Shown: in pieces, positions 43,267-52,145 of the stretch
How positions within the stretch are numbered: the first letter of the stretch is position 1
How the letters are laid out: each line of letters begins with the position of its first letter
Assembly (NCBI GenBank): GCA_963824215.1
Contig: CAWGOE010000004.1
Span: forward strand, 744,001-808,000
Length of the DNA: 64,000 nt
Origin: VRUE01 sp963824215
GTDB lineage: Bacteria > Actinomycetota > Thermoleophilia > Solirubrobacterales > 70-9
Direction: 5' to 3'
Program-made: the position numbers and the translations under genes
Notes under the pieces: generated by a model
What the model saw: only the letters and a program-made list of their open reading frames with translations
Told to the model about the DNA's origin: nothing
The model's database searches: none

Positions 43267-43662
43267 TTAGACCCCGGGAGACTCTGATGCAAGGTCGCGC
43301 AGATCGAACGCTCGTAGGCCATCCGGGCCGCCGTCGGTGTGGTCAAAGAAGCGACGGTTGACGCAGTCGTACTCCGGTCCCGACCCCGAGTAGGCGCGCT
43401 CGACTGAGAAAGGACAGTGGGGAAGCGCCGCGCCGGTCATCTTGACGCCGCCGAAGCCACCCGGTTGCAGGACGCCCTCGAGCTCGACCTTGGCGCCGAA
43501 GACGCCCTGCATGCAACCTACGTACTGGGTGCCGGTCAGCCCGTCGACGACGCTGTAGAGGTAGCGACAGCCAATCTCGATGCAAGCCCGCGGCTCGACC
43601 ATCTTGTCGCAGAAGGAACGGCACTGACGGCACTCACCGGTCTTCTGGCGCGTAGCTGGCAT
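43267..43662 (-). CDS. Cysteine-rich conserved hypothetical protein
   Basis: This protein of about 131 aa starts MPATRQKTGECRQCRSFCDKMVEPRACIEIGCRYLYS, with three closely spaced Cys pairs, and continues with GTQYVGCMQGVF, ALPHCPFSVERAYS and YDCVNRRFFD. At least eight cysteines suggest zinc or Fe-S binding. It lies 30 bases upstream of dnaE's stop and reads the same way. I have seen similar sequences only as uncharacterised actinobacterial proteins. Confidence 0.6.
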   Translation of the reverse strand: MPATRQKTGECRQCRSFCDKMVEPRACIEIGCRYLYSVVDGLTGTQYVGCMQGVFGAKVELEGVLQPGGFGGVKMTGAALPHCPFSVERAYSGSGPEYDCVNRRFFDHTDGGPDGLRAFDLRDLASESPGV

Positions 43663-43692
43663 TGCCAAAGTCTAGGGACTGCCCAGCCGGCC

Positions 43693-46600
43693 TTACGCGG
43701 CTAAGGCACTCGAGCCAAGGACATGATCCAGCTCGGCGAGCAGCTTGCTCGAGTGGCGGATCCTGAACTCGTCACCGAGCTTCCACTCCTGCGCTTTGCC
43801 GTCCGCGCCTGGGATCGCCAGATAGACATCGGCCTCTCCCTTGTGCCCTTCGAAGACGGTCTTCAGTTCCTCGATCAGGTGAGGGTTGCCGAGGCTCGTC
43901 GAGGCGATCGTCAGCCGCAGGGGTTCGGCAGGCGCGTTGGCGGCGGCGCTAGCCCGGGCGATCTCCTCGTTGTCGGGTTCGAAGCGCTCGGCCTCCTGCA
44001 CGACGAGCTTCGTCTCCCCCCGGTCCTTGTGGTCGATGCGGCCGCGGACGACGACGATCGCGTCGGTCTCGATCGTCCTCGCGCTCTCTGCCTCGTCTGC
44101 CTTGAAAACCAGCATCTCGACCTGGCCCTCTACATCGTCGAGGGTGGCGAACATCATCTGGCTGCCGCTCTTGGTGCGGATCTTCTTGCACTCGGCGACG
44201 ATGCCGCCGACCGTCACCCAGGCACCATCCGACTTCCCCGCCAGCTCCGCAAGACTGCAGTCGACGCGGGCGCGCAGCGCCTCCCGCACTTCAGAAAGGG
44301 GGTGCGACGAGAGGTAGGTGCCGAGCGTCTCTTTCTCCATCGCGAGCAGCTCACGGCGCTCGAACTCCACAGTGGAGATCGAGGGCCGATGGTGGGAGCT
44401 CCCCGCCCCCTCCCCGCCTCCGCCGCTGGTCGCATCGCCAAAGTCGAAGATCGAGCCCTGGCCCAGCTGTGCGTCTTCCTGTGCTTTCTGGCCTGCTGAC
44501 TGGGCCGCCGGCAGAGCCTCCAACATCCCTTTGCGGGTCGCCCCGGTGGAGTCGAGCGCGCCGCACTTGATCAGACATTCGATCGCTCGTTTGTTCACCG
44601 CCCGCGAGTCGACGCGCTCGCAGAAGTCCCAGATCGAGGCAATCGGGACATCCTCGCGGGCGCGCAGAATCGCCTCGACAGCGCTGTGGCCGACGTTCTT
44701 GACCGCATCGAGGCCAAAGCGAATCGCCTTCTCGGAGACGACGAAGTCGTGATCGGAAGAATTGACGTCGGGGGGCAGCACGTCGATTCCCATCTCCTCG
44801 CAACGGTTGACGAAGAAGGGCACCTTGTCTTTGGTGTTCATCACCGAGGAGATCACCGCGGCCATGTACTCAGCCGGAAAGTTCGCCTTGAGGTAGGCGG
44901 TGCGGTAGGCGATCAGCGCGTAGCAGGCGGCGTGGGACTTGTTGAACGAGTAGTCGGCGGCGGCCTCCATCAGCGACCACATATCGCTGGCGACCTTGGC
45001 CGCCGTGCCGGAGGACTTCATCCCCTCCATGAATTTGGCCTTCATCGTCGCCATCAGGTCGCGCTTCTTCTTGCCGATCGCCTTGCGCAGGTCGTCAGCC
45101 TCGGCCGGGCTGAAGCCAGCCATCCGCTTGGCGATCTCCATCAGCTGCTCCTGGTAGAGCACGCAGCCATAGGTCGGTTCGGTGATCGGCCGCAGGCGCT
45201 CGTCGGGGTAGGTGACCCCCTCGGGGTTGCGCTTGCCCTTGGCGTAATCGGGGATGTAGCGCATCGCCCCAGGCCGGTAGAGGGAGACGAGGGCGACGAT
45301 GTCGTCGAACTCGGTCGGCCGCACCTTCTTCATCGCCTCCCGCATGCCCTCCGACTCGAGCTGGAAGACGCCCGTGCCATCGCCTCGGGTGAGCATCTCG
45401 AAGGTCTTCGCGTCGTTCATCGGGATCTCGTTCATCCCCACCTCGACCCCGCGAGAGCGGCGGATGATCTCGACTGCGTCCTCGATCACGTCGAGGTTGC
45501 GCAGGCCGAGGAAGTCCATCTTCAGCAGGCCGATCTCCTCGATCGGGCCCATCGAGTACTGGGTGACGACCTTGTACTGGCGCTCGCCCTTGCCACCGTT
45601 GCCGTTGCCATTGGCGGGGGCGCCGCGATCCTCGGCCAGCTGCAGCGGCACGATCTCCTGCAGGGGCCGGTCGGCGATCACCACGGCGGCGGCGTGGATC
45701 GAGTTGTTGCGGATGATCCCCTCCAACCCTTGGGCGACGTCGAGGATGCGTTTCGCATCAGGCTCAGAGTCGTAGGTCCGTTTTAGCTCCTGTCCCGGTT
45801 GCAGGCATTCCTCGAAGGAAGGATTGCGGCCGAGGATCGGCTCGGGGATCTGCTTGGCGAGGCGGTCGCCGCTGCCGTAGTCGAAGCCGAGCACGCGGGC
45901 GGCGTCGCGGGTCGCGGCGCGCGGCGCCATCTTGCCGAAGGTGACGATCTGAGCGACCGACTCGCGCCCGTATTTCTCGCCGACGTAGCGGATCACCCGC
46001 TCGCGCCCGCGCACCGAGAAATCGATGTCGATGTCCGGCATCGATTTGCGCCCCGGGTTGAGGAAGCGCTCGAAGAGCAGGTCGTTGGCGAGCGGGTCGA
46101 GGTCGGTGATGTTGAGCGAGTAGGAGACGATCGAGCCGGCCGCCGAGCCACGGCCCGGGCCCACGGCGACGCCGTTCTCCTTGGCGTAGCGGATGAAGTC
46201 CCAGACGATCAGGAAGTAAGAGGAGAAGCCCATCTCCTCGATCACTCCGAGCTCGAACTCAAGTCGCTCGACTGCCTCGGCGGAGGGCGGGTCGCCGTAG
46301 CGGGCGCGCAACCCCTCCGCGGCGATCCGGCGCAGCATCGCCTCCGGCTCGGAGCCGTCCGGAGTCGGGTATTGCGGCAGCAGCAGCTTGCCCAGCTCGA
46401 TCTCGATCTCACAGCGCTCGGCGATCTCCAGCGTGGTCGGGATCGCCTCGGGCCACTCGGCGAAGGAGGCGGCCATCTCTTCGTTGCTCTTGAGGAAGAA
46501 CTCGTTGGTGTCGAAGCTCATCTTCGGCGCCTCGAGGGTGGACTTGGTCTGCACGCAGAGCAGCGCCGCGTGGTTGTCGAAGTCCTCGCGGCGCAGGTAA

Positions 46601-47229
46601 TGGACGTCGGCAGTGCCGACCAGCGGCCGCCCCAGCTCACGGGCGAAGCGGGCAATCCCCTGGTTGGCCTTCTCCTGCTCCTCGATGCCGTTTTTCTGCA
46701 CCTCGAAATAGACCTGCTCGGGACCGAATGCCTGGATCAGGTCGTCGAGGTGGGCGCGAGCGTCGTCGGCGCGCTCTTCGACCAGGCGCCGGCAGAAGCG
46801 CGACGCGAGGCAGCCGGTGAGCGCGATGACTCCCTCCGAGTGGGCCTCGAGCATCTCTATGTCGACGTTGGCCTTGCCGCGAGAGAATCCCTCGAGGAAA
46901 CCAGCGGAGGTGAGCTTGACCAGGTTGGCGAAGCCGGTGTCGTTTTCCGCCAGCAAGGTGAGATGATTGCGCTCGTACTTCGGCTTCTCTTTGATCGTCT
47001 TGACGTCGTCGACGAGATAGGCCTCAAGCCCTGCGATCGGCTTGATCCCGTGCTTATGGCAAGCCTTGTAGAGATCCACCGCGCCGTTCATCACGCCGTG
47101 GTCGGTCAGCCCCAACGCCGGCTGGCCCAACTCCGCCGCCCGCGCTGCCATCGCGTCGATCTTGCAGGCGCCATCGAGCAGCGAGTACTCGCTGTGGGCA
47201 TGGAGATGAACGGCGGCAGGTGAGCTCAC
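43693..47229 (-). CDS. dnaE: DNA polymerase III alpha subunit
   Basis: This 1178-aa replicative polymerase is of the DnaE1 type. The PHP domain is at the N-terminus (HLHAHSEYSLLDGACKI, GLTDHGVMNGAVDLYKAC). The palm has GPGRGSAAGSIVSYSLNITDLDPL and the catalytic PDIDIDF block. The fingers and (HhH)2 parts follow, then an OB-fold (VTVGGIVAECKKIRTKSGSQMMFATLDDVEGQVEMLVF) and a C-terminal tail. The start GTG 47229 encodes SSPAAVHLHAHSEYS, placing the PHP domain directly at the N-terminus. PHP metal residues are largely kept, suggesting built-in proofreading as in other actinobacteria. Confidence 0.96.
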   Translation of the reverse strand: MSSPAAVHLHAHSEYSLLDGACKIDAMAARAAELGQPALGLTDHGVMNGAVDLYKACHKHGIKPIAGLEAYLVDDVKTIKEKPKYERNHLTLLAENDTGFANLVKLTSAGFLEGFSRGKANVDIEMLEAHSEGVIALTGCLASRFCRRLVEERADDARAHLDDLIQAFGPEQVYFEVQKNGIEEQEKANQGIARFARELGRPLVGTADVHYLRREDFDNHAALLCVQTKSTLEAPKMSFDTNEFFLKSNEEMAASFAEWPEAIPTTLEIAERCEIEIELGKLLLPQYPTPDGSEPEAMLRRIAAEGLRARYGDPPSAEAVERLEFELGVIEEMGFSSYFLIVWDFIRYAKENGVAVGPGRGSAAGSIVSYSLNITDLDPLANDLLFERFLNPGRKSMPDIDIDFSVRGRERVIRYVGEKYGRESVAQIVTFGKMAPRAATRDAARVLGFDYGSGDRLAKQIPEPILGRNPSFEECLQPGQELKRTYDSEPDAKRILDVAQGLEGIIRNNSIHAAAVVIADRPLQEIVPLQLAEDRGAPANGNGNGGKGERQYKVVTQYSMGPIEEIGLLKMDFLGLRNLDVIEDAVEIIRRSRGVEVGMNEIPMNDAKTFEMLTRGDGTGVFQLESEGMREAMKKVRPTEFDDIVALVSLYRPGAMRYIPDYAKGKRNPEGVTYPDERLRPITEPTYGCVLYQEQLMEIAKRMAGFSPAEADDLRKAIGKKKRDLMATMKAKFMEGMKSSGTAAKVASDMWSLMEAAADYSFNKSHAACYALIAYRTAYLKANFPAEYMAAVISSVMNTKDKVPFFVNRCEEMGIDVLPPDVNSSDHDFVVSEKAIRFGLDAVKNVGHSAVEAILRAREDVPIASIWDFCERVDSRAVNKRAIECLIKCGALDSTGATRKGMLEALPAAQSAGQKAQEDAQLGQGSIFDFGDATSGGGGEGAGSSHHRPSISTVEFERRELLAMEKETLGTYLSSHPLSEVREALRARVDCSLAELAGKSDGAWVTVGGIVAECKKIRTKSGSQMMFATLDDVEGQVEMLVFKADEAESARTIETDAIVVVRGRIDHKDRGETKLVVQEAERFEPDNEEIARASAAANAPAEPLRLTIASTSLGNPHLIEELKTVFEGHKGEADVYLAIPGADGKAQEWKLGDEFRIRHSSKLLAELDHVLGSSALAA

Positions 47230-47361
47230 GGTCGCGCCCGATCATGCCAAGCGAGGCAGATGGCAACTGCCCCAAAACAGTGCTCTTCCCCGCTATCTCC
47301 GTGCCTAAATTCGCACTAAAAGCCAACGGGAACACGCCAAAGCCGGGCTAACATCGCTGCG

Positions 47362-48063
47362 ATGCTTGCAAATGCGAACGGGGGCGATTCGGTCGAAGGA
47401 CGCGTGCTCGTCGTCGAGGACGATGTGGAGATCGCCGATGTCTTGCGCCGCTCGTTGCGCAACGAGGGCTACGAAGTGCGCACCTCCGCCGACGGTGTCG
47501 ACGCGCTTGACGTTGCCTCGGGCTTCATGCCGGACGTGGTCGTCCTCGACCTGGGCCTGCCGCGCATGGACGGGATCGAGGTCTGCCGGCGTCTCCGGGC
47601 CGACGGCGACGTGCCGATCCTGATGCTGACGGCGCGGGTGGGAACCGAGGACCGCGTCGAGGGGCTCGATAGCGGCGCCGACGACTACCTGGTCAAGCCC
47701 TTCGAGCGCAGCGAGCTGCTGGCCCGGATCCGGGCCCTGCTGCGGCGGCGGCCGCCGCGTGGCTCGGCTTCGTTGCAGGTCGGCGACCTGATGCTGAATC
47801 CGGATACGCGCGAGGTGCGCCGCGGCGAGCGCGAGATCGAGCTGACCAACCGCGAGTTCGAGCTGCTCGAGTACCTGATGCATAACGAGCGCCTCGTCGT
47901 CTCACGCGAGCGCCTCCTCGACGAGGTTTGGGGCTATGACCCAATGGCGGCGACGAACACGATCGACGTCTTCATCTCGAATCTGCGCCGCAAGCTCGAG
48001 GCCGGCGAGGAGACGCGGCTCCTGCACACCAAACGCGGCGCCGGCTACGTCCTCAAGGCCTAG
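47362..48063 (+). CDS. OmpR/PhoB-family response regulator
   Basis: In this 233-aa protein the receiver domain has Glu19-Asp20-Asp21 (VVEDDVEI), the phospho-acceptor Asp63 (VVLDLGLPRMDGIEV), Thr in MLTARV, and Lys in DDYLVKPFERSEL. The C-terminal OmpR winged helix has ELTNREFELLEYLM, LLDEVWGYDPMAATNTIDVFISNLRRKLE and RGAGYVLKA. It resembles MprA/TcrA-type regulators. TAACAT (47349-47354) lies 7 bases before the ATG and there is no Shine-Dalgarno, so it is probably leaderless. The cognate kinase follows immediately. Confidence 0.93.
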   Translation: MLANANGGDSVEGRVLVVEDDVEIADVLRRSLRNEGYEVRTSADGVDALDVASGFMPDVVVLDLGLPRMDGIEVCRRLRADGDVPILMLTARVGTEDRVEGLDSGADDYLVKPFERSELLARIRALLRRRPPRGSASLQVGDLMLNPDTREVRRGEREIELTNREFELLEYLMHNERLVVSRERLLDEVWGYDPMAATNTIDVFISNLRRKLEAGEETRLLHTKRGAGYVLKA

Positions 48064-49506
48064 GTGGGGAGCGTGCTCCGCCCGCGTAACTGGCCGGTGC
48101 GTTGGCGACTCGCCGCCGTCTCCGCCGGGCTTACGCTGGGGATCCTGCTGCTCTTCGGCGCGATCGTCGGCAATCTCGCCGCCGACCGCGTCCGCGATGA
48201 CTTCAGCCGCGAGATGAAGGGCGCCGTCGCGACCCTCGCCTCGCAGGTCCAGATCGTCGACACGATCACCAACACGCTGATCGTCCGCGAGCCCGACCTC
48301 GGCGACTTCGTCAGCCCCAACGACGCCTCGGTACGCATCTACGACGCCCGCGGACAACAGCTCGACGCGAGCCCGAACGCAGCCGAGCTCGGCCCGCCCG
48401 TTCCCGGTGTCCACGAGGTCGGCGAAATGCGGGTGGCGACCGTCGTTCTGCGCAGTCGCCAGAGCGGACGCATCGCCGGTTACGTCCAGTACGGCCGCAA
48501 TGAGCACCATGTCGACTCGACCATCGGTCGTCTCTGGCTGTTCATCGCCGCCGGCGTGCTTGGTGCAACCCTGCTCGCCAGCCTGGTCGGCGTAGCGATC
48601 GCGCGCCGCGCGATGCGGCCAATCTCCTCGCTGACCGCGACCGCCCGAACAATCGCTGAGACCGGGGACCCGTCCAGCCACATGCCACAGCCCCGCGCCG
48701 ATGACGAGGTCGGCGAGCTAGCCAGAACGCTGGAGCAGATGCTCCGCTCTCTCGACGCCGCCCGCGCGGAGCGGGAAGCCGCCCTGAAACGGCAGCGCGA
48801 GTTCGTCGCCGATGCCTCGCATGAGCTGCGCACGCCGCTGACCAGCATCCTCGCCAACCTCGAGCTGCTGCAAACCACGCTGCGCGATGCGGATCAGGAC
48901 GAAGAGCGAGCGATGGTCGACTCGGCGCTGCGCTCTTCTGGCCGGATGAGCCGGCTGGTCGGAGACCTGCTGCTGCTCGCCCGTGCCGACGCAGGCCGGA
49001 TCGCCGCCCGCACCCGCTGCGACCTGGCGGAAGCAGCGGGAAACGCCGCCGCGGAGGTGGCACCGACGATCGGCGAACGGGACCTGCGGCTTGAGAACGA
49101 GCGACCGCTCCCCGTTGACGGCAATCCAGACGAGCTGCACCGCATGGTCCTCAACCTGCTCGACAACGCCGTGCGCCACACGCCGCCAGGCTCGAGGATC
49201 GAGCTGCGCCTTCGCGCCGAGCGGGCCGATGCTGTCGTCGAAGTCGCCGATGACGGTCCCGGGGTCCCAGCCGCGCTGCGTGAGCAGATCTTCGAACGCT
49301 TCGTCCGCGGTGACGGTCCGGCCGACACCGCGGTCGGCGGCGGCAGTGGCCTCGGGTTGGCGATCGTCTCCGCCGTCGCAAAGTCGCATGGCGGAACCGC
49401 TGAAGTAAGCGAGTCCGAGCTGGGCGGCGCTCTCTTTCGCGTCCGCCTACCACTGCGCAGCGCGAAGTCTGAGCAAGGAATTAATCCCGCTTTAGATCGG
49501 CTTTAG
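48064..49506 (+). CDS. HAMP-domain sensor histidine kinase
   Basis: This 480-aa kinase starts with GTG right after the regulator's TAG. It has TM1 (residues about 17-40), an extracytoplasmic sensor of about 115 residues, TM2 (about 158-180), and HAMP (RRAMRPISSLTATARTIAETGD). The HisKA H-box FVADASHELRTPLTSI has His253. HATPase_c follows (HRMVLNLLDNAVRHTPPGS, VADDGPGVP, FVRGDGP, GSGLGLAIVSAVAKSHGG). The sensor segment DLGDFVSPNDASVRIYDARGQQL resembles that of MprB-like kinases. The signal is unknown. Confidence 0.93.
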   Translation: MGSVLRPRNWPVRWRLAAVSAGLTLGILLLFGAIVGNLAADRVRDDFSREMKGAVATLASQVQIVDTITNTLIVREPDLGDFVSPNDASVRIYDARGQQLDASPNAAELGPPVPGVHEVGEMRVATVVLRSRQSGRIAGYVQYGRNEHHVDSTIGRLWLFIAAGVLGATLLASLVGVAIARRAMRPISSLTATARTIAETGDPSSHMPQPRADDEVGELARTLEQMLRSLDAARAEREAALKRQREFVADASHELRTPLTSILANLELLQTTLRDADQDEERAMVDSALRSSGRMSRLVGDLLLLARADAGRIAARTRCDLAEAAGNAAAEVAPTIGERDLRLENERPLPVDGNPDELHRMVLNLLDNAVRHTPPGSRIELRLRAERADAVVEVADDGPGVPAALREQIFERFVRGDGPADTAVGGGSGLGLAIVSAVAKSHGGTAEVSESELGGALFRVRLPLRSAKSEQGINPALDRL

Positions 49507-49540
49507 CGCCCCGACTTAGCGTCCCCAATGGACGAGACAC

Positions 49541-49585
49541 GAGGGCCCGCCGATTCTCCCCAACGCGATCGGCGGGTCCTCTTTT
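49541..49585 (+). terminator. Rho-independent terminator after the two-component pair
   Basis: The stem pairs 49541-49554 with 49568-49581 (14 bp with one G-U, core CCCGCCGAT/ATCGGCGGG), followed by TTTTA on the plus strand. It lies 35 bases after the kinase stop and touches the stop codon of the converging RNase J gene, for which no U-run exists on the minus strand. Confidence 0.85.
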
Positions 49586-51245
49586 ATACCTCGACCACGA
49601 CCGGCAGAATCATCGGCCGGCTGCGCAACTTCCCGTAAACAAGCTTGCCGATCGCATCGTGGATGTCTTCCTGGATCAGGTGCAGCTCGCGGGTGCCCGC
49701 CTCCGCCGCCTCCTCGAGCGAGTCCTCCACTACGTCCCTCAGCTCTTCGACCAGCGCTTCCTCGCCGTCGGGCAGCGAGACCCCGCGAACAATCACCTCG
49801 GGATCGGCGACGACGCTGCCGTCCTCGGCGGAGACCGTCGCGACGACGATGAAGATCCCGTCGGCGGAGATCTCGCGCCGGTCGCGCAAGGCGACGTCGT
49901 CGGGCTCGCCGACATTGACGCCGTCGACGTAGACGACTCCGGCATGGATCTCCTGGCCGAAGCCAGCGCCATTGGCGTCGATCTCCAGCGGTAGCCCGTT
50001 GCGGCCCTGGAAGACGTTCTCCGGATCGATTCCCACCGAGTGGGCCAGCCCGGCATGCAGGCGCAGGCGCTGGTGATCGCCGTGCACCGGCATCACGTAG
50101 CGCGGCTTGGTCAGGTTGAGCATCAGCTTCAGCTCCTCCTGCCAGCCGTGGCCCGAGGCGTGGATAGGCGCCTCCTTCGCGGTCACGACCGAGGCGCCGA
50201 TCTCATAGATCCGGTCGATCGTTTCGTTGACCGCGCGCTCGTTGCCCGGCACCGGCGTCGCCGAGAAGACCACCGTGTCGCCGGAGTGCAGCTCGACGTC
50301 GCGGTGGTCGTTGTTGGCCATCCGGCGCAACGCCGAAAGCGGCTCGCCCTGGCTGCCGGTCGAGATCACGACCACCTTCTCGTCGGGGAAGTCCTCGATC
50401 TCGCGCGGCTGGATGAAGAGGCCCGAGGGCGCATTGGCAATACCCAGGCTGGAGGCGATGTTGAAGTTCTTGCGCATCGAGCGGCCGACCAGAGCGACGC
50501 GCCGGTCGAGCTCGACTGCGGCGTCGATCACCTGCTGCACACGGTGGATGTTGGAGGCGAAGGAGGTGACGATGACCCGGCCTTTGCAGGCCGAGAAGGT
50601 CTCCAGCAACGCTGGCCCGACGCTGGACTCCGAGGGCGCGATGCCCGGGCGGTCGGCATTGGTCGAATCGCCGCAGAGCAGCAGCAGGCCTTCGTGGCCG
50701 AGCGCCGCGAGCCGCGAGATGTCGGCGGGACGGCCGTCGACCGGAGTCTGGTCGAACTTGTAGTCGCCGGTCATCAGGATCTTGCCGACATCGGTGCCGA
50801 GGATGACGCCGCGCATGTCGGGAATCGAGTGCGAGAGGTGGACCAGCTCCAGCTCGAAAGGCCCGAGCTGGACCTTCTCGCCGGCGGGAAGCTCCTCCAG
50901 CGGAGCGTCCTTCAGCTTGTGCTCATCGAGCTTGGAGCGAACCATGCCGACGGTCAGCAGGCCGCCGTAGATCACCGGCGGCATGCCAATCTCGCGCAAT
51001 ACGTAGGGCAGGGCGCCGACGTGGTCCTCGTGGCCGTGAGTGAGCACGATCGCCTCGATGTCCTCGGCGCGGTCGCGCAGATAGCCGAAGTCGGGCAGAA
51101 CCAGATCGATCCCCAGCATCTCCGGGGTCGGGAACATCAGACCGGTGTCGACGACGACGATCCGGCCCTCGTACTCGACCACGGTCATGTTCTTGCCGAT
51201 CTCGCCCAGGCCACCGAGCGGCAGCACTCGCAGCTTCCCCGCCAT
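49584..51245 (-). CDS. rnj: Ribonuclease J
   Basis: This 553-aa, metallo-beta-lactamase/beta-CASP exo- and endoribonuclease acts in mRNA decay and rRNA maturation. It opens LRVLPLGGLGEIGKNM. The metal site is HGHEDHVGALP (residues 70-80), followed by HSIPDMRGVIL, MTGDYKFDQTPVDG, the beta-CASP block ISTGSQGEPLSALRRMA, and the C-terminal HASGHGWQEELKLMLNLTKPRYVMPVHGD. A C-terminal oligomerisation domain ends in RSRPMILPVVVEV. It is the last gene of the long minus-strand operon that also encodes PNPase. Other RNases J cannot be excluded elsewhere in the genome. Confidence 0.95.
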   Translation of the reverse strand: MAGKLRVLPLGGLGEIGKNMTVVEYEGRIVVVDTGLMFPTPEMLGIDLVLPDFGYLRDRAEDIEAIVLTHGHEDHVGALPYVLREIGMPPVIYGGLLTVGMVRSKLDEHKLKDAPLEELPAGEKVQLGPFELELVHLSHSIPDMRGVILGTDVGKILMTGDYKFDQTPVDGRPADISRLAALGHEGLLLLCGDSTNADRPGIAPSESSVGPALLETFSACKGRVIVTSFASNIHRVQQVIDAAVELDRRVALVGRSMRKNFNIASSLGIANAPSGLFIQPREIEDFPDEKVVVISTGSQGEPLSALRRMANNDHRDVELHSGDTVVFSATPVPGNERAVNETIDRIYEIGASVVTAKEAPIHASGHGWQEELKLMLNLTKPRYVMPVHGDHQRLRLHAGLAHSVGIDPENVFQGRNGLPLEIDANGAGFGQEIHAGVVYVDGVNVGEPDDVALRDRREISADGIFIVVATVSAEDGSVVADPEVIVRGVSLPDGEEALVEELRDVVEDSLEEAAEAGTRELHLIQEDIHDAIGKLVYGKLRSRPMILPVVVEV

Positions 51246-51248
51246 GAG

Positions 51249-52123
51249 TTAGGAGGCCACCGCGACGCCGGCCGCGTCGAGCGCCTCGCGCACGGTGGCG
51301 CGCTGGTCTGCGTCGAGCTCGAACAGGGGCAGCCGCAGGCCGCCGTGGGGAATTAGTCCGGTCATCTCGAGGGCGGCCTTCAGCGGGATCGGGTTGGTGA
51401 CGAAGCCCATCACGTCGTAGGCGGGCCGCAGCTTGGCATCGATCTCACGTGCTCGCTCAAGGTCGCCGGCCTGGGCGGCATCCCACATTTCCCGCATTTG
51501 CGGACCGACCAGATGCGAGGCGACGAGGATGCCGCCGGCTCCGTCGAGCTCCAGGGTTCGCAGGAAACCGTCGTCATTGCCGGCAAGAAGAGCAAGCCCC
51601 TCGATCTGTTGCAGTTCCTGATTCTCGGCCTGCTTGACGGCGACGACGCCGTCGATCTTGGCCAGCTCCGCGAGCTCAGCGGGGCTGACGTTGATCACCA
51701 CCCGCGACGGGATGTTGTAAGCAATCAGCGGCAGGCCGGGGACCGCGGCGGCGATCACTTCGTAATGAGCGCGGATCCCAGGGAAGGTCGGCTTGTTGTA
51801 GTAGGGCGTGACGACCAGCGCGCCGTCGGCGCCAGCCTCCGCAGCAGCCTTGGTCAGCTCGACCGAGTGGCGCGTGTCGTTGGTGCCCGTACCGCAGATC
51901 ACCGTCGCCTCGCCGCCGATCTCGTCGACTATCGCCGCCAGTAGCGCGATGTGCTCCTCGTCGTCCAGAGTCGCCGCCTCGCCCGACGATCCGGCCACGA
52001 CCACGCCGTGCGAGCCGTGCTCGACCAGGTGGGAGGCGAGCCGGCGCGCGGCCCCCTCGTCGACGCTCCCCCCCCGTCGAAGGGGGTCGCCATCGCGGTT
52101 AGGACTCCTCGAATCTCGTTCAT
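51249..52123 (-). CDS. dapA: 4-hydroxy-tetrahydrodipicolinate synthase, frameshifted near N-terminus
   Basis: This enzyme condenses pyruvate and aspartate semialdehyde for lysine/DAP. From residue GVVVAGSSGEAATL onward (51249-52004) the frame is intact, with the catalytic Tyr in LIAYNIPSR and the Schiff-base Lys in DGVVAVKQAE. The N-terminus MNEIRGVLTAMATPFDGGG starts at ATG 52123 but is one base out of register. Removing one G from the G8 run (C8 at 52068-52075 on the plus strand) restores SVDEGAARRLASHLVEHGSHG. A sequence error is likely; otherwise the gene is broken. TACGCT (52131-52136) 7 bases before the ATG suggests a leaderless start inside the operon. Confidence 0.9.
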
Positions 52124-52145
52124 CGCTGGCAGCGTATCGATGCAG

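Noticed and set aside
45799..47223. A 474-codon plus-strand open frame opposite dnaE (similar long ones at 2727-3593, 41251-42774 and 50040-51356)
   Set aside because: They mirror strongly conserved genes on the other strand, their translations are His/Arg/Asp/Leu-rich without any family motif, and long antisense frames are expected at this GC content.
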